Counted from the first letter of the stretch, positions 33,771 through 42,427 are shown. The stretch: DNA of 64,000 nucleotides from Pumilibacter muris (GCF_943193045.1 NZ_CALPCN010000004.1:124001-188000); one strand, 5' to 3'. Made by a program: numbers and translations. The notes: generated by a model not told the origin, from the sequence alone.

Positions 33771-35273
33771 TCAAAAAATATCTTGCAGAAAATTCAGCTG
33801 TTGTTCGGATAAAAGCAATAAGTGAGTTCCGCTTTCGGTATCTTCTACTTTACGGATATTAGCGAATAAAGAAGAGCGTTCTTTTTCTCGAATATATCTG
33901 TCGTAAGCCAAAGCCAAATCGGGGAAAGAAAAACTTGCTTTCGGCGCAGGCGGAATTTCGTTTTTGTGTTCCAAAAGTTTTTGAGCGGACGGAATTTCCA
34001 AAAGGTGGCGTAGCTTCGACCTTGTAATGAACGTATATTCGCCCTCTCGCATTTTGGCAAGAGTTTCGTCGGGAGTAAGATTGACCGATTCGGGACGGTC
34101 CACTTGCCATAAATACGCCTTGAACACGTCGAAAAATTCGTCGAACCCCTCTTCGATTTCATCTTCACCGTGAAGATTAAACCAAGCCCCGTATCCTTGA
34201 ATAAGTTTACGACCGTATAAAGCATGTTCGAGCACGGAAAATTGATTGTAGTCCATAAAGACGTGATTTTCGCTTTCCACCTTAAACGCATACTTAAACG
34301 CTTGCACAAAGTGGTCGTTCGTTACGGGGTCCATTATAACGGAATAGCCGTCGTTCGGACCCATAGCGCGAATTGCGTCAAGTGTTACGGCGTTATTTTT
34401 CCGCCCTTTTCCCGAACGAAGTACGGAATCATTCCCGAACACACGATACAACGGGGACGATTTCGGAATAGGTTCGGAACACGACAATCCGAATTTATAT
34501 ATTCGCGCAGTAATTTGGTCTACGAGTAACCGCCACAGTTTTTGCAAGAAGATTTCCAAATCCGAAAACGAGCGTTTATATACGCGTTTGCCCGAACTGT
34601 AATCGTATGAGAATTTGTTTCGATGAATTTTCGGCAAATACAGATTTTTGTTAAAAGCAACAATCATGTGCAAATGCAAATGATAATCCGTACGCGGGGA
34701 CAATTTACGTTTTGCGGAAGAACGCAAAGCGGAAGTATTCCAACCGTATGTAATTTCGGTATTGCGTAAAGCGGCGGCAAAGCCCAACGGGGATAAATCC
34801 AAGCCGCGAATTTTATCCGTCCCGTTGAGAAAACGGACCAAGCGAGCGCACGCTTCGAAAAAAATAGTTATGTATGTTCGCAAATACGGTCCGAGAATGT
34901 TCGGCGCAGTTAAAACGATATGAAAAACGGCTTTGTCATCTGTCAACACGAGTATAGGCGGCATGAATCGTTGTAACCGCGTTGCCTGTTTCAGTTTCAT
35001 GCAGTTCGGACAAAAACGGTCATGACATAATTCCATGCGAATCAAGTCGGCAATACTCTTTTTGTGGTGGAAGTCAAACAACAACGTTTGCCCGCAGCCG
35101 CCTATTGCGTAGTTGCGTCGAAAGTAGCTGTCTTTGCCCGTTTCTTCGAATAGTCGTCTGTAATATGCGGCAAGTTCTTCGTTGTATATAGTAAGGTCTT
35201 TTATACCCGAAACATAATCCTGCGAGAGTTCCAACGCAGATAAAATTTCCGAATAGTCAAAATTTTCTAACAT
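33771..35273 (-). CDS. Rep_1-like rolling-circle replication protein of P2
   Basis: 500 residues from ATG 35273 (CGGAGAAC upstream); a GTG 15 codons earlier is possible. A zinc-type CHDRFCPNC (83-91) followed by the basic KLKQATRLQRF is typical of pUB110/pC194-like plasmid Reps. HUH motif HLHLH (198-202); candidate catalytic Tyr in VQAFKYAFK (Y328). It is unrelated to the P1 Rep and longer than most plasmid Reps, so P2 has exchanged its replication gene with a plasmid-like source on an otherwise shared phage body. Confidence 0.82.
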   Translation of the reverse strand: MLENFDYSEILSALELSQDYVSGIKDLTIYNEELAAYYRRLFEETGKDSYFRRNYAIGGCGQTLLFDFHHKKSIADLIRMELCHDRFCPNCMKLKQATRLQRFMPPILVLTDDKAVFHIVLTAPNILGPYLRTYITIFFEACARLVRFLNGTDKIRGLDLSPLGFAAALRNTEITYGWNTSALRSSAKRKLSPRTDYHLHLHMIVAFNKNLYLPKIHRNKFSYDYSSGKRVYKRSFSDLEIFLQKLWRLLVDQITARIYKFGLSCSEPIPKSSPLYRVFGNDSVLRSGKGRKNNAVTLDAIRAMGPNDGYSVIMDPVTNDHFVQAFKYAFKVESENHVFMDYNQFSVLEHALYGRKLIQGYGAWFNLHGEDEIEEGFDEFFDVFKAYLWQVDRPESVNLTPDETLAKMREGEYTFITRSKLRHLLEIPSAQKLLEHKNEIPPAPKASFSFPDLALAYDRYIREKERSSLFANIRKVEDTESGTHLLLLSEQQLNFLQDIF

Positions 35274-35349
35274 GCTTTTTTTGTTCTCCGAAACAAAGTA
35301 TGTATAAGCGCGTGTCACGAGATGTTTCTAAATGTTCAAGGTCGGGGCA

Positions 35350-35437
35350 TTGCGGCGCGCTGGCGCGCGCCGCAAGCCGCCGACGAAAGCCGCCGCACGG
35401 GGCGGCGACCGCAGGCAAGCCGTAAGCGGTCGCCGCC
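35350..35437. repeat. candidate origin hairpins of P2
   Basis: Two perfect hairpins: TTGCGGCGCGC/GCGCGCCGCAA (35350-35375, 4-nt loop) and GGCGGCGACCGC/GCGGTCGCCGCC (35401-35437, 13-nt loop). The second loop keeps GCAAGC-nn-TAA as in P1 while its stem differs. They lie 80-165 bp upstream of rep. Confidence 0.6.
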
Positions 35438-35473
35438 GAAAATTTTGCGATTGCATAACCGCAACCGCCGTTT

Positions 35474-35797
35474 GCCCGCCCATGACGAAGGAGCTTTGCG
35501 AGAAGCCGAAAGGGTTCGACTCGCCGAGTTGCAGAGCGGGGGAACGTGAGGTTCCCACGCCGAGCGGGAATTGCTTTTTGCCTTGCAGGCAGTGGCTTGC
35601 GTTCCGCTCTCGCGGCTTTATGGGTTATGGGCGGGGTGGAGTGGAGCGCATACCCGCAACCGAGCGAATGGCAAAAGGAATAATTTTTGCCGTTGCTCTT
35701 TGCGTTGTGCGAGAGGTTTCCTTTGATTGCAAGTGAATTTTTGCGCGACGTCGCAGCGCATCGGCGTTCATTCACTCACTCGCGCGAGTGACTTTTT
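35474..35797. other. conserved non-coding region of P2
   Basis: Counterpart of 26711-27037 in P1, including the palindrome TCACTCGCGCGAGTGA (35776-35791) and CTTTTT. Likely minus-strand origin, packaging signal or antisense-RNA unit. An in-frame reading conserved between the two copies has no ribosome site or protein character. Confidence 0.5.
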
Positions 35798-35830
35798 GGG
35801 TGACATTCCCGGACTTCGAGCATAGTTTTT

Positions 35831-36286
35831 TCACTTGCTTTTTGCGGATTTCCGCTGTTTTTTAGCGGCTTTTTTCGCCTTTTTAGCGTTTGCTTTGGCT
35901 ACTTTTGCCGCCTTGCTTTTTTCCTTTTTGGCTACTTTCTTCGCTTTCGATTCGGCTTTGCGGCGGACTTTCTCGGCGGCAGAGTTTGCCTTTTTCTCCG
36001 CTTTACGGGCGGCAGTGAGCTTTTTGCGCGCCGTTTTCATTTCCCGCACTTTGTCTTTATGCTCCCATTTATCCGCCTTGCGAGTGTCTTTGTACTCCCA
36101 TGCGGCTCTATATTCTTCTCGTTTGAGCCGTAACTTTACAACGGCGTTTGCGGAGTTTATGACGGGCGTTTGCGACACGTTTAGTTGCTTATCCGTGATT
36201 GTGTCGTTGTCGCGCAATTCGCCTTGCGTGCGTAGTTGATTGTAATGTTCTTCGGTTAATCGCGCTAATTCGTCAACTCGTAACAT
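35831..36286 (-). CDS. Lys/Ala-rich coiled-coil protein of P2
   Basis: 151 residues, the intact form of the P1 protein at 27016-27525. The N-terminal third is mixed (LTEEHYNQLRTQGELRDNDTITD); from residue 60 it is a long basic helix rich in Lys, Ala, Arg and Glu, ending KKQRKSAKSK. The start overlaps the end of zot by 14 bp, so expression is coupled to assembly. DNA or membrane-surface binding is plausible; no family recognised. Confidence 0.75.
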   Translation of the reverse strand: MLRVDELARLTEEHYNQLRTQGELRDNDTITDKQLNVSQTPVINSANAVVKLRLKREEYRAAWEYKDTRKADKWEHKDKVREMKTARKKLTAARKAEKKANSAAEKVRRKAESKAKKVAKKEKSKAAKVAKANAKKAKKAAKKQRKSAKSK

Positions 36287-37106
36287 AGGACTTCCTTTTT
36301 TTATAATACGTTTCGGGCACCGTGTAGTCGTGTTGGTCGTTGAAGTCTGCCACTTCGTCGCGGGTGTAGCCTGTGGGAACGGCGTGCCGAAGATTGAAAC
36401 TTTCGTCTTCGTTACCTTTCAAAAATGCGGGAAAGAACGCATAACTGTCGTAATGTTTGAAAATGTTGCCCGCGTACTCGAAATGCACTTTGTCGCCGCG
36501 CAAAATTTTGCTTTTGCCTCCCTCTATGTAAGCGATAGCGGCGGCAACGTTATCCCATTGATAGCAAGTCCACTGCGAACGCGTCACTCGTCTGCCCGTT
36601 TGCTCGTGTTCGAGCTCTTCCACAAAAATGACTTCGGCGGCAAGTTCGCGGATATTTAGGTCGATGAGTTTGGGGCGCTGCACCGTGCAGCACACATTTA
36701 GTCTGTAATGCCCGTGAAGCTCGTAGAACCGCGACACAAAATCCGCCAAATTCTTACTGTCGCGGCTGTTGAAATACTTTTGCGCTTCGTCGAGAAAGAT
36801 ATACGACGCGGGCGGCAGGAACATTGTGGGGTGGTCCACCTTATTATATAACCCGAGAAAAAAGCCGTTGCACTCATAGCTTTTTATTCTGCCGTTAGCG
36901 CCCGACATAATGGTGTAGTCCGCAAACACGAGGTGGTCGGCGGGCGGCTCGTAATGAAACCCGCCGTTATTCAGCGGCGCAAGTAATTTACGGCACTTTA
37001 TAAGGTCCCTATGCGCCTGCACGCCTTTCATGTGTTCGAGCGCGAACCGCGTCATGAGTGCCGTTTTCCCTGCGCGGGGTATTCCGCAGATTATTGTTAT
37101 TGCCAT
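36273..37106 (-). CDS. Zot/pI-type phage assembly ATPase of P2
   Basis: 277 residues from ATG 37106; longer in-frame starts lack a ribosome site. Walker A GIPRAGKT (8-15), Walker B YIFLDEAQKYFNSR. Most of its length matches P1 Zot, with an eight-residue C-terminal extension (SYVTS end). It would power extrusion of the filament through the membrane. Confidence 0.9.
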   Translation of the reverse strand: MAITIICGIPRAGKTALMTRFALEHMKGVQAHRDLIKCRKLLAPLNNGGFHYEPPADHLVFADYTIMSGANGRIKSYECNGFFLGLYNKVDHPTMFLPPASYIFLDEAQKYFNSRDSKNLADFVSRFYELHGHYRLNVCCTVQRPKLIDLNIRELAAEVIFVEELEHEQTGRRVTRSQWTCYQWDNVAAAIAYIEGGKSKILRGDKVHFEYAGNIFKHYDSYAFFPAFLKGNEDESFNLRHAVPTGYTRDEVADFNDQHDYTVPETYYKKRKSYVTS

Positions 37107-37111
37107 GTTTG

Positions 37112-37975
37112 TTACTTGCCAAAGCCGAACCGCAACAAGCGAATCACCAACATAAGCACAAACAACGCCGCCAAGCCACCCAGCGCCCACCATATCCACA
37201 CAGGAATGGAATCTGCCGAACAGCCTGTGCCGTTTTTCATAGCGGACATAATGCCCGCCCAATTATCCAGCTTAAAATCGGGACTCGTTGGGTCGTCACT
37301 GCCTGCGGGAATATCTTTGGTATACAGCCGCACGTCGATTTCCTGCGTGTATTTTAACGGCATTACGTCTTTCCCTTCGTTTTTCACAAATGTAAGATTA
37401 AACCGCCGCAAAGACGCCCCTTGATTTTGCATGGCATACTGCATAAAGTTGTAATAACTTTTGGGAATGCGGATAGCATTGCCGTTTTCTTCCGTAAAAT
37501 CTTCCTGCGCCCATAAACGAGCATGATGAAATATAGACTTTCTTTCGTAGCGCACTTTGGTGAAAACGCTAACGAAAACGGGTTGATTATTATATTTTAT
37601 ATCCACAAAAGTCAACAGAGCCGTCGCATCGTGCGTTTTGTCCGACCACATGGCTGTTCCCGACCATTTACCCCAAGTGTCTTCATATTCTTCCGAAACT
37701 ATTCCCGTAGACTGATTCGACAGCTTAATTTCCATAAAGTAGCCCGTCATTGTATCGGTAGAAAAGCACGTGCCGTTTTTCGTCGTATTCGGGTCGTCGG
37801 GGTTTTCATACGGATTCTTACTTGTGTCGGACGCTAACAGAGCCGCAGATTGCACCGAAGAAACACCGTTCGTTTTGTCGGTGGGTTTGACTTTGCGGTA
37901 GACGAAAAATCCGCCCACCGCACAAGTCGCGCCCAGAATAAAGGCGATAACCGCCGTAATTATTCTGCGAATCAT
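37112..37975 (-). CDS. double-anchored membrane protein of P2 (pVI-like position)
   Basis: 287 residues. N-terminal anchor MIRRIITAVIAFILGATCAV, conserved extracellular domain (NPYENPDDPNTT, CFSTDTMTGYFMEIKLSNQS), and a C-terminal helix near 265-283. Closely similar to the P1 copy; the main differences lie just after the first anchor and in the last membrane helix. Position between adhesin and zot suggests a virion-end or export component. Confidence 0.7.
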   Translation of the reverse strand: MIRRIITAVIAFILGATCAVGGFFVYRKVKPTDKTNGVSSVQSAALLASDTSKNPYENPDDPNTTKNGTCFSTDTMTGYFMEIKLSNQSTGIVSEEYEDTWGKWSGTAMWSDKTHDATALLTFVDIKYNNQPVFVSVFTKVRYERKSIFHHARLWAQEDFTEENGNAIRIPKSYYNFMQYAMQNQGASLRRFNLTFVKNEGKDVMPLKYTQEIDVRLYTKDIPAGSDDPTSPDFKLDNWAGIMSAMKNGTGCSADSIPVWIWWALGGLAALFVLMLVIRLLRFGFGK

Positions 37976-37976
37976 A

Positions 37977-39110
37977 TTATTGCCCTCGTTTTACGGCTAC
38001 CGTTATAGACACTATCGAAGTAACACTCAAAGCACATAGCAAACCAACTACTGCCCAAAAAATCCATTCGTGCGTGCCGATATAATTCCCGACTTTCTCC
38101 ATATCTGTGAGTTCGGTTACAAGAACTTCGGCGTTTTCGGTGATAATAGACTGTTTGCTAACGGGAACGCCTTGCAATGTGGAAACCGAATAAGAAAGCA
38201 TATTTGCCGCTTCCATTGCCTTGACAAGTCGCGTGCCGTATTCAACCTGCAAAGTCGCATAAACTTCGCTATTTTCCGTCATAAACGTAACGGTAAAAAC
38301 TTTGATTTCCCAACGTGCCACAAGCGTGACGTTTGAGGTAATAGCTTCACCGTTATACTTCATGCCCGCCAAAGTATACCACCCTACAAAATTGTACCCT
38401 GTGCGAGTGGGGGTAGGAGTGGGAGCCGCCGAATTCCAGTTCACCGTTGCAGGATTCACCGCCGTGCCGTTGTTTGAATCATATGTAACCGTATAGGTGT
38501 TGATTTCAAACTTCGGATACAATGTAGTATCCGCATAGATAGGCTCGCCGTTATACGGACGTGTAAGTTCTTCGTCGTAATACCAACCCACAAAGTGGTG
38601 CCCTTCTTTCACGGGGGCGTCAGGGAGTTGAACGGGAATCGGCTCAAAATTATATGTGAATGTAATATAATCGGGATATGTGCTTGAATGAATAGCAAAA
38701 TAATCCGCATTGTAATGCGTAAAATTTATAGGGGTACCCGAGCGACTAACCGTAATATCTTTGAAAACGAACCCTTCAAACGAAAACGGCGCCGAACGAG
38801 GGACAAGAACATATAAATCTGTCGTATTATGATAATAATTCATAATACCTTCGCTTGTTTTTGTGTTATCTACATTATTTGTAAGCTTGATAAATGAAGT
38901 ATGAGAAGCGGCAAGAACGTCATAACGAAAATTCTGACTTTTTAATTCGCTGTCGTTCAAAAATGTGAGTCCGTTTGTACTCATTTCCGCCCGCGCTTCC
39001 GTTTTCGGCATAAACGAAAGTGTTGCAATAAGTGCCAAAACCACCATAGCACAAAACGCAACGATAACGCCGCGTCTTTTAATTTGTTTTCCCATAGTAA
39101 AAGTTTTCAT
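37977..39110 (-). CDS. pIII-like adhesin of P2 with InlB-type repeats
   Basis: 377 residues. Signal peptide as in P1 (KTFTMGKQIKRRGVIVAFC), an N-terminal domain (about 42-165) with no resemblance to that of P1, then the shared repeat stalk (GHHFVGWYYDEELTRPYNGE) and C-terminal anchor AVKRGQ. Exchange of only the head while signal, stalk and anchor stay alike is what receptor switching would leave. It overlaps the 114-aa gene by ATGA. Confidence 0.82.
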   Translation of the reverse strand: MKTFTMGKQIKRRGVIVAFCAMVVLALIATLSFMPKTEARAEMSTNGLTFLNDSELKSQNFRYDVLAASHTSFIKLTNNVDNTKTSEGIMNYYHNTTDLYVLVPRSAPFSFEGFVFKDITVSRSGTPINFTHYNADYFAIHSSTYPDYITFTYNFEPIPVQLPDAPVKEGHHFVGWYYDEELTRPYNGEPIYADTTLYPKFEINTYTVTYDSNNGTAVNPATVNWNSAAPTPTPTRTGYNFVGWYTLAGMKYNGEAITSNVTLVARWEIKVFTVTFMTENSEVYATLQVEYGTRLVKAMEAANMLSYSVSTLQGVPVSKQSIITENAEVLVTELTDMEKVGNYIGTHEWIFWAVVGLLCALSVTSIVSITVAVKRGQ

Positions 39111-39451
39111 TTTTTGCCCCCTTTTGCGTTAAAGCACTTTGCACTGTCACGCGCTTGGTCGACCCGCCCTCTACGGTAAGCCTTTTGCGCCTTTGTGAGC
39201 TCTTTCAAATTGCCGTTGTCGTCATACTTGAATTTACCCTCGTTCGTCATGTGAGCGCCAACACGAAGCTCTTGCGCCGCTTTCGCCGTCTTGCCCGCAG
39301 GCGTTAAAAGCGTTTTTGTTACGCCGTCGGAATACACAATTTTCGTCCCGACATGCACACGTTCGCCGTCTTTGGTCTTGTTTACCGTGCTGTACACGGG
39401 AGAAGTTTTCACTATCTCCGCTCGCCGTTTCGTCTCTTGATACTTTGGCAT
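39107..39451 (-). CDS. small basic protein of P2 preceding the adhesin
   Basis: 114 residues, nearly the same as the P1 protein at 30285-30629 (MPKYQETKRRAEIVKTSPVY start, LTKAQKAYRRGRVDQARDSA near the end). No signal or membrane segment. The 197 bp upstream (39452-39648) are non-coding and hold the 20-bp motif at 39561-39580 also found in P1 at 30773-30792. Confidence 0.72.
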   Translation of the reverse strand: MPKYQETKRRAEIVKTSPVYSTVNKTKDGERVHVGTKIVYSDGVTKTLLTPAGKTAKAAQELRVGAHMTNEGKFKYDDNGNLKELTKAQKAYRRGRVDQARDSAKCFNAKGGKK

Positions 39452-39648
39452 ATTCTTTCCTTTGCCCTTATCCCCGTTGGGCGCGAGGTTATTAAATGGT
39501 AGTCGGTTTATTTATAGACGACGCCGACCTAAACGTCTGAAAGTGATTGTGTATGCAAAGCGTCGGAGGCAACCCGAACGCCCGCAATGGTCCGTAACTT
39601 GTTTCGGCACAAGCTACGGGAAAGCCGTTTCGGAGACGCGAATCAAGT

Positions 39649-39846
39649 TTACCGTCGTTTTTCGCAAAGGGACGTTTTAACTATTTTTGCGTAAGCACAT
39701 GCCGTGTTGACCGAAGAAGTAACCGTATTGCTTTTGACGCATTTACCGACGTTTCCCAAGACAATAGCGGGCGCGTCGTCTATTCCGCAAAAATACGCGC
39801 AACTTTCGCATGTGGCAGTGGGGTAGACGCTACTCTTCGGAATCAT
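39649..39846 (-). CDS. small Cys-rich protein of P2
   Basis: 65 residues starting inside the end of the gene V-position gene (17-bp overlap). CESCAYFCGIDD and a later GKCVK and ACAYAK suggest a compact metal-binding fold. It resembles in place and Cys content the 60-residue protein of P1. No family recognised. Confidence 0.5.
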   Translation of the reverse strand: MIPKSSVYPTATCESCAYFCGIDDAPAIVLGNVGKCVKSNTVTSSVNTACAYAKIVKTSLCEKRR

Positions 39847-40303
39847 CGGAAACAGGCGTTTCTTCGTCGTAATACCGCGAAAGTTTGATATTCCATGCTT
39901 CCGAACAGTAAAAGGCAAGCACTGAATACTGCTCTTTTTTATCCGCACGGAACTCTATATCGCCCGCAAAAAATGGATTGTCTATAAAGCAACTGACCAC
40001 CGTCATGTCTTTTTTGTTTTTCTTACTGTAAAAGGTAACGGGCGTAAGATAACCGTTTACCGTAAACGACCCGCTTTCGTTCAACAGCTTGCGGGCTTTA
40101 TAGTCGAATATGCCTTTGTCCGACTTCCACTTCGGCGACAGTTCAACCTCGAAATCTTCGCCCTCAAAAGGGTTGATAAGGTCCGCCGCGATATATGCGC
40201 GCTTATCCTTACCGAATCCGCTTTCGTGCACCACTACGGTTGCCGTTATAGGCAATCTCGGTTGCGCGTTCTGTCCATCCTGTTGTTTTGCCACTTTTAC
40301 CAT
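39830..40303 (-). CDS. gene V-position protein of P2, possible ssDNA-binding protein
   Basis: 157 residues, AAAGGAG 8 nt before the ATG. Beta-rich (ITATVVVHESGFGKDKRAYIAADLI; FDYKARKLLNESGSFTVNGYL) with an acidic C-terminus (DEETPVSDDSEE), the usual tail of ssDNA-binding proteins. Syntenic with the 108-aa P1 and 118-aa P3 proteins though not alike in sequence. In filamentous phages this protein coats the ssDNA before assembly. ssDNA binding is inference. Confidence 0.6.
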   Translation of the reverse strand: MVKVAKQQDGQNAQPRLPITATVVVHESGFGKDKRAYIAADLINPFEGEDFEVELSPKWKSDKGIFDYKARKLLNESGSFTVNGYLTPVTFYSKKNKKDMTVVSCFIDNPFFAGDIEFRADKKEQYSVLAFYCSEAWNIKLSRYYDEETPVSDDSEE

Positions 40304-40354
40304 GTTAAAAACTCCTTTGCCCTTGTCGGTGCCAACTTAAATTTTATTTGCTAT

Positions 40355-40370
40355 CTGCCGCAGTCGGCAG
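40355..40370. repeat. conserved leader hairpin of P2
   Basis: CTGCCG/CGGCAG with a 4-nt loop, same element as 31340-31355 of P1, 52 bp before the gene V-position start. Confidence 0.5.
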
Positions 40371-40402
40371 GTGTAGCCGTTATATGATTTAGCTTTTCCG
40401 CC

Positions 40403-40594
40403 TTATTGCCAAAGTCGATTGTCGTATTCTTTTAACTCGGAAATTACGCACCCTATATCGTCGATAACGGATTCGTCGGTTACTGCGCGAACAAAATAGT
40501 CTACCGATTGCTTATATGTAAATCCATTTTGTTCACGTATCGCACTCAATAATTGCGCTATCTTTATTCCGTTCTCGCCCTCGAATTTTACCAT
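40403..40594 (-). CDS. small early protein of P2
   Basis: 63 residues from ATG 40594 (AAGGCGG, 6-nt spacing). Acidic and helical (GIKIAQLLSAIREQNGFTYKQSVDYFV), no recognised family. Part of a leftward run of small early genes present only in P2. Confidence 0.6.
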   Translation of the reverse strand: MVKFEGENGIKIAQLLSAIREQNGFTYKQSVDYFVRAVTDESVIDDIGCVISELKEYDNRLWQ

Positions 40595-40605
40595 ATGTAA
40601 CCGCC

Positions 40606-40983
40606 TTAATCGTCTATGTCTTCGATACAATCCGTAAACGAGTTATACCGTGTTCGCCGTTCGGGAGGGTCGCAACCGTATGCGTCGCAATATGCGGGAC
40701 TCATATACACCAACGCGCCGCACACTTGACATACGCCGCTTGCGTCCGCTTCCGCACTGCAACTGTGCGCGTCGGGTTCGTCGTCGGGCGGCATAGTATT
40801 CGTTAAACTTTCATCATCTGCCGTCATAGCGTCGGCAATTCGTTCCAACTTCGCATCACTTTCCAGCATAGGACAATAGCCGTCATGTTCGTTATTGTTA
40901 GTGTCACAGACTTCACCTGTATCACCGTGCCAAAAACAATAACCGTCACAATAATAGTGACACCGCTTTTTTCTTTTTTTCAT
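40606..40983 (-). CDS. Cys-rich early protein of P2
   Basis: 125 residues from ATG 40983 (GTGGAGG upstream). Two Cys clusters, CHYYCDGYCFWHGDTGEVC at the N-terminus and CQVCGALVY near residue 90, with an acidic linker. Probably zinc-binding; may be regulatory. No family recognised. 11 bp before the 63-residue gene. Confidence 0.6.
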   Translation of the reverse strand: MKKRKKRCHYYCDGYCFWHGDTGEVCDTNNNEHDGYCPMLESDAKLERIADAMTADDESLTNTMPPDDEPDAHSCSAEADASGVCQVCGALVYMSPAYCDAYGCDPPERRTRYNSFTDCIEDIDD

Positions 40984-41059
40984 GTTTGTTGCCTCCACTT
41001 GTATTTTTTGTTAAATTATGGTATACTGATAAATAAACCTTTTAAGGAGTGTTCCACCT

Positions 41060-41254
41060 ATGACGAAAATCTGTAAATACTGCAAAAAAGAATTTACTCC
41101 CATGAAACCCGGTCATGATTCTTGCCATGACTGTTGGATGAAACACGAATATGTGCCACCCAGAACTTGCAAAAACTGCGGACGACCTATTGGCGACCAC
41201 CCGAGCAATCACCAATATTGCAGTGAATGCAATACTAAACTTTTTCACAGTTAG
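41060..41254 (+). CDS. double zinc-ribbon small protein of P2
   Basis: 64 residues, AAGGAG 10 nt before the ATG. Three CxxC pairs (CKYCKKEF, CHDC, CKNCGRPI) and a CSEC form two treble-clef-like ribbons. It is one of the few rightward genes in P2 and converges with the gene at 41235, overlapping it by 20 bp at the 3' ends. Likely nucleic-acid-binding; role unknown. Confidence 0.65.
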   Translation: MTKICKYCKKEFTPMKPGHDSCHDCWMKHEYVPPRTCKNCGRPIGDHPSNHQYCSECNTKLFHS

Positions 41255-41564
41255 ACAGGCGTTCTATTTCGTTTATAGTGCGTAGCATTTCTACTTCCGC
41301 CGAGTTATTCGGATACATTTGCGAATAGTAGCCGATAAGCTTTTCTATTTGCTTGTATGTTGCGGTATGATAAATAGCTTCGCTGAATATGTAATGAAAC
41401 AAATGCTCGCGTTCAATCATCATGTCTACATGACAGAAAAAGCAATCATATTCGTTGTTTCTCATGCGTTTAATTACTTTCGTTTCTTTCTCTTGTTTAC
41501 AATTCGGACAAAAATTCCCTTCGACGTCCTTTTGCAATAATTCTTCTACACTCGTTTTTTCCAT
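41235..41564 (-). CDS. zinc-finger early protein of P2
   Basis: 109 residues from ATG 41564 (AGGAGG, 10-nt spacing). FCPNCKQ and CFFCHVD form one zinc site, followed by a helical half. It is the first leftward gene after the repressor operators, so it is probably the first gene expressed on induction. No family recognised. Confidence 0.65.
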   Translation of the reverse strand: MEKTSVEELLQKDVEGNFCPNCKQEKETKVIKRMRNNEYDCFFCHVDMMIEREHLFHYIFSEAIYHTATYKQIEKLIGYYSQMYPNNSAEVEMLRTINEIERLSNCEKV

Positions 41565-41591
41565 GTTTCTGTTGCCTCCTAAATTATTCAA

Positions 41592-41667
41592 TTTAAGGGA
41601 TTTTCCCTTACATAGGATTATACAACGGATTTTCCCTTATGTCAAGACATTTTAAGGGATTTTGCGG
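41592..41667. promoter_or_regulatory. three spaced operators of the P2 repressor
   Basis: AAGGGATTTTCCCTT-type sites begin (GGGATTTT register) at 41597, 41626 and 41656, spaced 29 and 30 bp. The first is a full palindrome, the others half sites. They lie between the divergent zinc-finger gene and the repressor. Confidence 0.65.
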
Positions 41668-41679
41668 TATTATTATGTC

Positions 41680-42057
41680 ATGAAGTTTTATTTGATTATA
41701 AAAGAATTGCGTGAAACGCAAGAGTTGAGTCAAAAAGAATTAGCACTACGACTAAAAAAAACGCAAAGCACAATAAGCGATTGGGAAAAAAGAAGAAGCG
41801 AACCCAGCTTACAAGATATAGAGGATATAGCAAATTTTTTCGACGTCACCACAGATTTCCTTTTGGGTAGGGAAGACGACTTCGGCAACGTAACCATTTC
41901 ATCTGGGAACGTCTCCGGCAATGGCAACACCGTGAACAGCCACAACGTGATCGGCTCCCGCACCGCAGCTCTCTCACCGTCCGACTCCGAACTTCTCCGC
42001 AAATATCACTCCGCCCCCGCAAACATACAAAAAGCCATTAAAGAGTTGCTGTCATAA
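41680..42057 (+). CDS. XRE-family prophage repressor of P2
   Basis: 125 residues from ATG 41680. HTH (residues 6-60; LSQKELALRLKKTQSTISDWEKR), FDVTTDFLLGREDDFGN, Gly/Asn/Thr stretch, then the LSPSDSELLRKYHSAP tail shared with P1. The recognition helix differs from P1, matching the different operators. No clear ribosome site before the ATG. Presumed to hold the leftward phage operon silent. Confidence 0.8.
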   Translation: MKFYLIIKELRETQELSQKELALRLKKTQSTISDWEKRRSEPSLQDIEDIANFFDVTTDFLLGREDDFGNVTISSGNVSGNGNTVNSHNVIGSRTAALSPSDSELLRKYHSAPANIQKAIKELLS

Positions 42058-42085
42058 TTTGATAGCAACTTTTTTCTAAAAAAGT

Positions 42086-42115
42086 GTTGACTTTTGGTCA
42101 ACAATGTAATATAAT
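42086..42115 (+). promoter_or_regulatory. autoregulated hicAB promoter
   Basis: TTGACT (42087-42092), 17 bp, TATAAT (42110-42115). The palindrome GTTGACttttgGTCAAC (42086-42102) covers the -35 box and is the likely HicB site. Confidence 0.8.
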
Positions 42116-42137
42116 ACAAGCAGGAGGGCAAAAATAT

Positions 42138-42338
42138 ATGCCAATGACACCACGAGAAATGGTAAGACTCTTAAAAAAATATGGCTTTGAAGAAGTCCGA
42201 CAAAACGGTACGTCACATTTACAAATGAAAAATCCTATAACCGGCAAGCAAACCACAATTCCAATGCATAATAGAGATTTGGGAAAAGGATTAGAACAAG
42301 CAATACTTAAACAAGCAGGCATAGAAAAAGACCGTTAG
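42138..42338 (+). CDS. hicA: HicA-family mRNA interferase toxin
   Basis: 66 residues from ATG 42138 (AGGAGGG upstream; an earlier in-frame ATG starts before the promoter's -10). The dsRBD-like HicA fold contains the catalytic His in NGTSHLQMKN (H27) and the ending TTIPMHNRDLGKGLEQAILKQAG is standard. HicA cuts mRNA and tmRNA. First gene of the pair, as usual. Confidence 0.92.
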   Translation: MPMTPREMVRLLKKYGFEEVRQNGTSHLQMKNPITGKQTTIPMHNRDLGKGLEQAILKQAGIEKDR

Positions 42339-42427
42339 TATATAATTACAACGGCAAACAAAACATAATAAGACTTTAACGGCAAAAAAGAAAATAAGTC
42401 GCAAAAAGCGCAAAGGAGAGTAAGACC

